Source: Kiloniella majae
Lineage (GTDB): Bacteria; Pseudomonadota; Alphaproteobacteria; Kiloniellales; Kiloniellaceae
DNA: 64,000 bases
Assembly: GCF_002118315.1 (NCBI RefSeq)
Contig: NZ_MTSZ01000004.1
Coordinates: 186,001-250,000 of the forward strand
Direction: 5' to 3'
Shown here: piece after piece, positions 61,001-64,000 of the stretch
How positions within the stretch are numbered: the stretch's first letter is position 1
Layout: every line of letters starts with the position of its first letter
The notes under the pieces: generated by a model
Databases searched by the model: none
What the model was told of the DNA's origin: nothing
The model's input: only the letters and a program-made list of their open reading frames with translations
Position numbers and translations under genes: made by a program

Positions 61001-62221
61001 ATGACCACAGCACCGAAAATCACAGAAGACACAGCAGAAAGTAATGCTCAAGCGCAAGATAAGAGTGCGCAAGACAGCAATGCTGGCTCTAGAGGACATG
61101 CGAAAGCTTTTGCGCCGCCTGCGTCGCATTCAGTTGATGGTCGTAAGATTCTGGTCGGGCTGTCCCGTGAAGAGCTGGAAGCCGAAGTTCTCAGCCTTGG
61201 TGAAGCGAAGTTTCGTGCGAAACAACTGTGGCAGTGGATTTATAATCGCGGCGCAGCGTCTTTTGAAGAGATGACATCCCTGGGTAAACCCTTTCGGGAA
61301 AAGCTGGAAGCTGGATATGTCGTGGGGCGTCCTGAGATTGTAGAAGATCTGATCTCTGTTGATGGAACGCGCAAATGGCTCCTTCGTTTTCCGGATGGAA
61401 ATGAAGTTGAGACTGTTTTTATTCCCGAAGATGATCGTGGCACACTCTGTGTTTCATCACAGGTTGGCTGTACGCTGACCTGTAAGTTCTGTCACACAGG
61501 TACACAACCACTTGTTCGTAATCTGTCCCCCAATGAGATTGTGTCCCAGATTATTCACGCCAGAGACGCCATGGAAGAATGGCCGAGCTCTGCGCCCGGC
61601 CGTAGGGTGACAAACATCGTGATGATGGGGATGGGGGAACCGCTTTATAACTATGAGAATGTTAAGGCAGCTTTGAATATTGTCATGGATGGGGAAGGTC
61701 TGACTATCTCCAGACGGCGTATTACGCTTTCGACATCTGGTGTTGTGCCTGAAATTCGGCGCTGTGGCGTGGATCTGGGGGTGAATCTTGCGATTTCTCT
61801 TCATGCCGTAGATGACGAGACCAGAAGCAAGATCATGCCGATCAATAATAAGTATCCCTTAAAAGAGCTGTTGGATGCTTGCCGTGAATATCCGGGTGTC
61901 AGTAATTCCCGCCGCATTACCTTTGAGTATGTCATGCTCAAGGATGTGAATGATTCCATGGAAGATGCGAAGAAGCTGCTTCAGCTTCTAAAAGGTATTC
62001 CGGCCAAAATTAATTTGATTCCTTTCAACCCATGGCCGGGATCATTTTTCGAATGTTCTTCGAATAATCAAATTCGCCGTTTTTCGAATTACCTTTTTGA
62101 AAAAGGTGTGTCGGCACCGATCCGTACCACACGGGGCGAAGACATTCTTGCGGCCTGTGGTCAGCTAAAGTCTGAATCCGAAAGAAAGCGTAAAACAAAA
62201 AAGCCCTGCGCCGCGGAATAG
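61001..62221 (+). CDS. rlmN: Dual-specificity 23S rRNA A2503 / tRNA A37 C2-methyltransferase RlmN
   Basis: 406 aa. A radical-SAM methyltransferase. The 4Fe-4S cysteines are C157, C161 and C164 in [12 protein letters not shown]. Motifs [15 protein letters not shown] and [22 protein letters not shown] are typical. The methyl-carrying cysteine is in [11 protein letters not shown]. The ~45-residue Ala/Ser-rich N-terminus is unusual but common in alphaproteobacteria. Ends at a terminator. Confidence 0.97.
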   Translation: MTTAPKITEDTAESNAQAQDKSAQDSNAGSRGHAKAFAPPASHSVDGRKILVGLSREELEAEVLSLGEAKFRAKQLWQWIYNRGAASFEEMTSLGKPFREKLEAGYVVGRPEIVEDLISVDGTRKWLLRFPDGNEVETVFIPEDDRGTLCVSSQVGCTLTCKFCHTGTQPLVRNLSPNEIVSQIIHARDAMEEWPSSAPGRRVTNIVMMGMGEPLYNYENVKAALNIVMDGEGLTISRRRITLSTSGVVPEIRRCGVDLGVNLAISLHAVDDETRSKIMPINNKYPLKELLDACREYPGVSNSRRITFEYVMLKDVNDSMEDAKKLLQLLKGIPAKINLIPFNPWPGSFFECSSNNQIRRFSNYLFEKGVSAPIRTTRGEDILAACGQLKSESERKRKTKKPCAAE

Positions 62222-62232
62222 CAAAATTAAAG

Positions 62233-62258
62233 AAAAGGTTCGTTTGTGCGGACCTTTT
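62233..62258 (+). terminator. Rho-independent terminator after rlmN
   Basis: AAAAGGTTCG-TTTGTG-CGGACCTTTT, a 10 bp stem with one G-U, followed by TT. It lies 11 bp past the stop. Confidence 0.88.
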
Positions 62259-62281
62259 TTCATGAGAGGCTAAAGCTAAAA

Positions 62282-63085
62282 TTATCCCTGTTTTTGCATG
62301 ATCATATTAAAGCCAAGAGGCGGTTTGGCTTCTTGGTGCTCCAGATCCATACAGAAATTTGAAATATCCCGATCAATTTCCCGGATGTAGTTTAAACTCA
62401 TATCCAGATTGATCCCCGCCATCAGAATGTCATCCATCTTGTGTTGGAAGCTGTAGCTGGGACTTGATTCGTATTCGACGTGCCCGAAGTAATCCAGGCC
62501 GTCGGTATCTTTCCAGGGGTCTTGTTTGAAATATGAATAAAGTGGCCTGGATACGCCCTGATTATCAGCCTCATACATCAGTAGGACAGGGTGCATTTCT
62601 TCGGCTACGTAATATCCGCCAGGTTTAATCAAGCTGTGGATGACCTTGAAAAATGCAGAGAGGTCTGGCATCCAACTCATAACGCCAACGGTTGTTAGGA
62701 CAATATCGAACTGTTCAGAATACTGATCTGGAATGTCGTAGACATCACTGACAAGTAATTCCATTCTGTCTTGATAGTGTGCTGCTGTGATCAGTTCGGT
62801 TCCCTGCTCGATAAAGGCTGAAGCGGCATCAACACCCAAACCAGAACCAGCCCCCATCTTCAGAACAGACAGTAAATCTTTGGCATTGTTACAGCATATT
62901 TGAGCCACCCGCTTTCCCTTGAGATCCAAGCGGTTCAAAGTTTCTCTGAGTTCGGGTTCCAAAGCGTTGAAATCAGGTCGTGTGACGTCCTGTAACAGCG
63001 TTCGCTGATTTTTCTCTTCATGCCGTGGTGCAGCTTCATTCCAGGAAACACGGTTCGCTTCGGTATAAAATTTGCGATCTTGCAT
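62282..63085 (-). CDS. Class I SAM-dependent methyltransferase
   Basis: 267 aa. Motif I is VAQICCNNAKDLLSVLKMGAG, an unusual form in which Cys-Cys-Asn-Asn replaces the normal Gly-rich loop, and LGVDAASAFIEQG gives motif II. FDIVLTTVGVMSWMPDLSAFFKVIHSLIKPGGYYVAEEMHP covers motifs IV-VI. The substrate is unknown, likely a small molecule. It is downstream of argP on the same strand, 87 bp apart. Confidence 0.87.
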   Translation of the reverse strand: MQDRKFYTEANRVSWNEAAPRHEEKNQRTLLQDVTRPDFNALEPELRETLNRLDLKGKRVAQICCNNAKDLLSVLKMGAGSGLGVDAASAFIEQGTELITAAHYQDRMELLVSDVYDIPDQYSEQFDIVLTTVGVMSWMPDLSAFFKVIHSLIKPGGYYVAEEMHPVLLMYEADNQGVSRPLYSYFKQDPWKDTDGLDYFGHVEYESSPSYSFQHKMDDILMAGINLDMSLNYIREIDRDISNFCMDLEHQEAKPPLGFNMIMQKQG

Positions 63086-63172
63086 TGGTTTTGGTCTTTA
63101 TTCTTTGGGCATAATTTAAATATGTGTCGTGATAATGCTGTCACAGCATGGCCGGTTGCAAGACTAAATAGC

Positions 63173-64000
63173 TTAACAATCCGAAAGCGGTGTCAGCACA
63201 CGCTTTGCTTCTGAAACCAGTGCTTTGGTTAGGCCCTTCATCATGTCGGTGTGTAAGTTCCAGATATGCCAATAAAGCGGAACCGGAATTTTATGATCAG
63301 GGTCTATCGGGACCAAATCACCGCTGTCTATGTAAGGCTGCCCTTGTTGATTGGGAATAAGGCCATAGGCAAAGCCTTTGAGCAAAGCATCAACAAAGCC
63401 GTCACAGGCCGGGATAAGGTGGTGTGGGAAGTCTGTTATGCCGAACTTTTGTTCCAGATAGCGATGTTGCAGAGGGTCCTTGCGATTGAAGACAGCAACA
63501 GGGGTGTTTGCTGCATTGTCTTTATTCAGGCCCTTTGGTGCATAGTGTTTTACAAACTCTGGTGAAGCCAGAGGCTGGTAGATCATCTGCCCCAAGGGGA
63601 TACAGCGGCATCCCTGAACAGCGAGGGGGCTACCGCTGATGCAGCCAAGAACTTCGCCAGTTCGTAAAAGGTGATGGGTCTGTTCCTGATCATCAACTTT
63701 GAGCTCCAACAATATTTTATTTGTTGCAGTAAACTCTTTAACCGCACCAAAAAACCATGTGCCGATGGAGTCTGCATTTAAGCCGATGGTGAGACTGGTA
63801 AAGCCTTCGCTATTCTGGTTTTTGAGATCTTCATCCAACTCATTTTCAAGCAGGCTTACTTGTTTATAGTGTTTAAGTAAGCGCTGGCCAGAGGTTGTTG
63901 CTGTTAGCGGGGTGCCCCGAACCACGAGAGTTTGCCCAAGACTGTCTTCGAGCTGTCGTAACCTCTGTGAGACTGCGGATTGCGTAATAAACAGTTTCTG
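63173..64000 (-). CDS. argP: LysR-family regulator ArgP (truncated by the window end)
   Basis: The frame is open to the window edge, so the start is outside; 275 residues are visible. The end nearest the edge reads FITQSAVSQRLRQLEDSLGQTLVVRGTPL, the ArgP/IciA HTH pattern, followed by a substrate domain with LNADSIGTWFFGAV. In relatives it senses arginine or lysine and activates the exporter argO, often encoded divergently, which would lie beyond this window. Assigned by sequence pattern only. Confidence 0.85.
   Translation of the reverse strand, partial: QKLFITQSAVSQRLRQLEDSLGQTLVVRGTPLTATTSGQRLLKHYKQVSLLENELDEDLKNQNSEGFTSLTIGLNADSIGTWFFGAVKEFTATNKILLELKVDDQEQTHHLLRTGEVLGCISGSPLAVQGCRCIPLGQMIYQPLASPEFVKHYAPKGLNKDNAANTPVAVFNRKDPLQHRYLEQKFGITDFPHHLIPACDGFVDALLKGFAYGLIPNQQGQPYIDSGDLVPIDPDHKIPVPLYWHIWNLHTDMMKGLTKALVSEAKRVLTPLSDC

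Noticed and set aside
1-64000. tRNA genes, CRISPR arrays, insertion sequences, prophage or integrase genes
   Set aside because: Intergenic regions were checked for T-loop signatures, regular repeats and transposase or integrase motifs; none was found.

Overview
The window looks like a chromosomal stretch from a free-living, probably marine, alphaproteobacterium of moderate-to-low GC (Rhodospirillales/Kiloniella/Terasakiella-like; this placement is inference). The clues are the heme block hemC-hemD-mitofilin-like-hemY, transcribed away from tsaD-gpsA-YciI-EVE; an IalB-family protein just upstream of rlmN; an alphaproteobacterial-type HTH at the head of the mitofilin-like protein; and an ArgP-type LysR regulator. 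I see no rRNA, tRNA, CRISPR array, prophage or insertion sequence. The content is mostly housekeeping and metabolic genes in short operons.

Layout. 1-8.0 kb: end of an NmrA-like protein, a histidine phosphatase, an ABM-fold protein, a LysR regulator, acsA, a PAS/degenerate-GGDEF/EAL protein and an MFS transporter. 8.2-18.2 kb: an orphan HPt protein, EVE-YciI-gpsA-tsaD on the minus strand, a secreted PHB-depolymerase-like esterase, then hemC, hemD, an HTH-TM-coiled-coil protein and hemY. 18.5-25.6 kb: a secreted molybdopterin-oxidoreductase-fold protein, an intergenic segment with a strong terminator (possible sRNA or attenuator), a clear creatinase, an ECF41 sigma-factor module with its own recognisable promoter, a LysR regulator and acetoacetyl-CoA synthetase. 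25.6-31.2 kb: a MOSC/reductase/ferredoxin fusion, a SRAP (YedK) protein, three poorly known small genes including a DUF2786-like protein that lacks a normal start codon, a PilZ protein and a GST. 31.5-44.9 kb: an MFS protein with an acidic tail, recQ, a second orphan HPt protein, a Bax-inhibitor-1 protein, the ybbP-ybbA/tesA locus with a FIST-domain gene, an aldo/keto reductase, thpR, and a DMT transporter with a low-molecular-weight tyrosine phosphatase. 45.4-53 kb: a complete dipeptide-type ABC transporter followed by an M19 dipeptidase, a VOC protein and a PAS_5-type protein. 53-64 kb: a UDG-family protein, a zincin, a pterin dehydratase, a YkvA-type protein, a solute-binding protein, a DMT transporter, a methyltransferase, an AnsA-type asparaginase, a SpoU methyltransferase, IalB, rlmN, another methyltransferase and a truncated argP.

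Functional themes. Carbon and nitrogen salvage is prominent (acetate, acetoacetate, creatine, peptides, asparagine), as is tetrapyrrole synthesis. Several isolated signalling parts have no partner in the window: two HPt proteins, an EAL protein, a PilZ protein, a FIST sensor and a PAS_5 protein. The best leads are the self-regulated ECF41 module, the possible ATT-initiated DUF2786 gene within a cluster of unknown genes, the two related orphan HPt proteins, the RNA element before creatinase, the HTH-mitofilin fusion, and several exact hairpins in leaders and gene ends. No obviously new multi-gene system is present. All calls come from reading the sequence without database searches.
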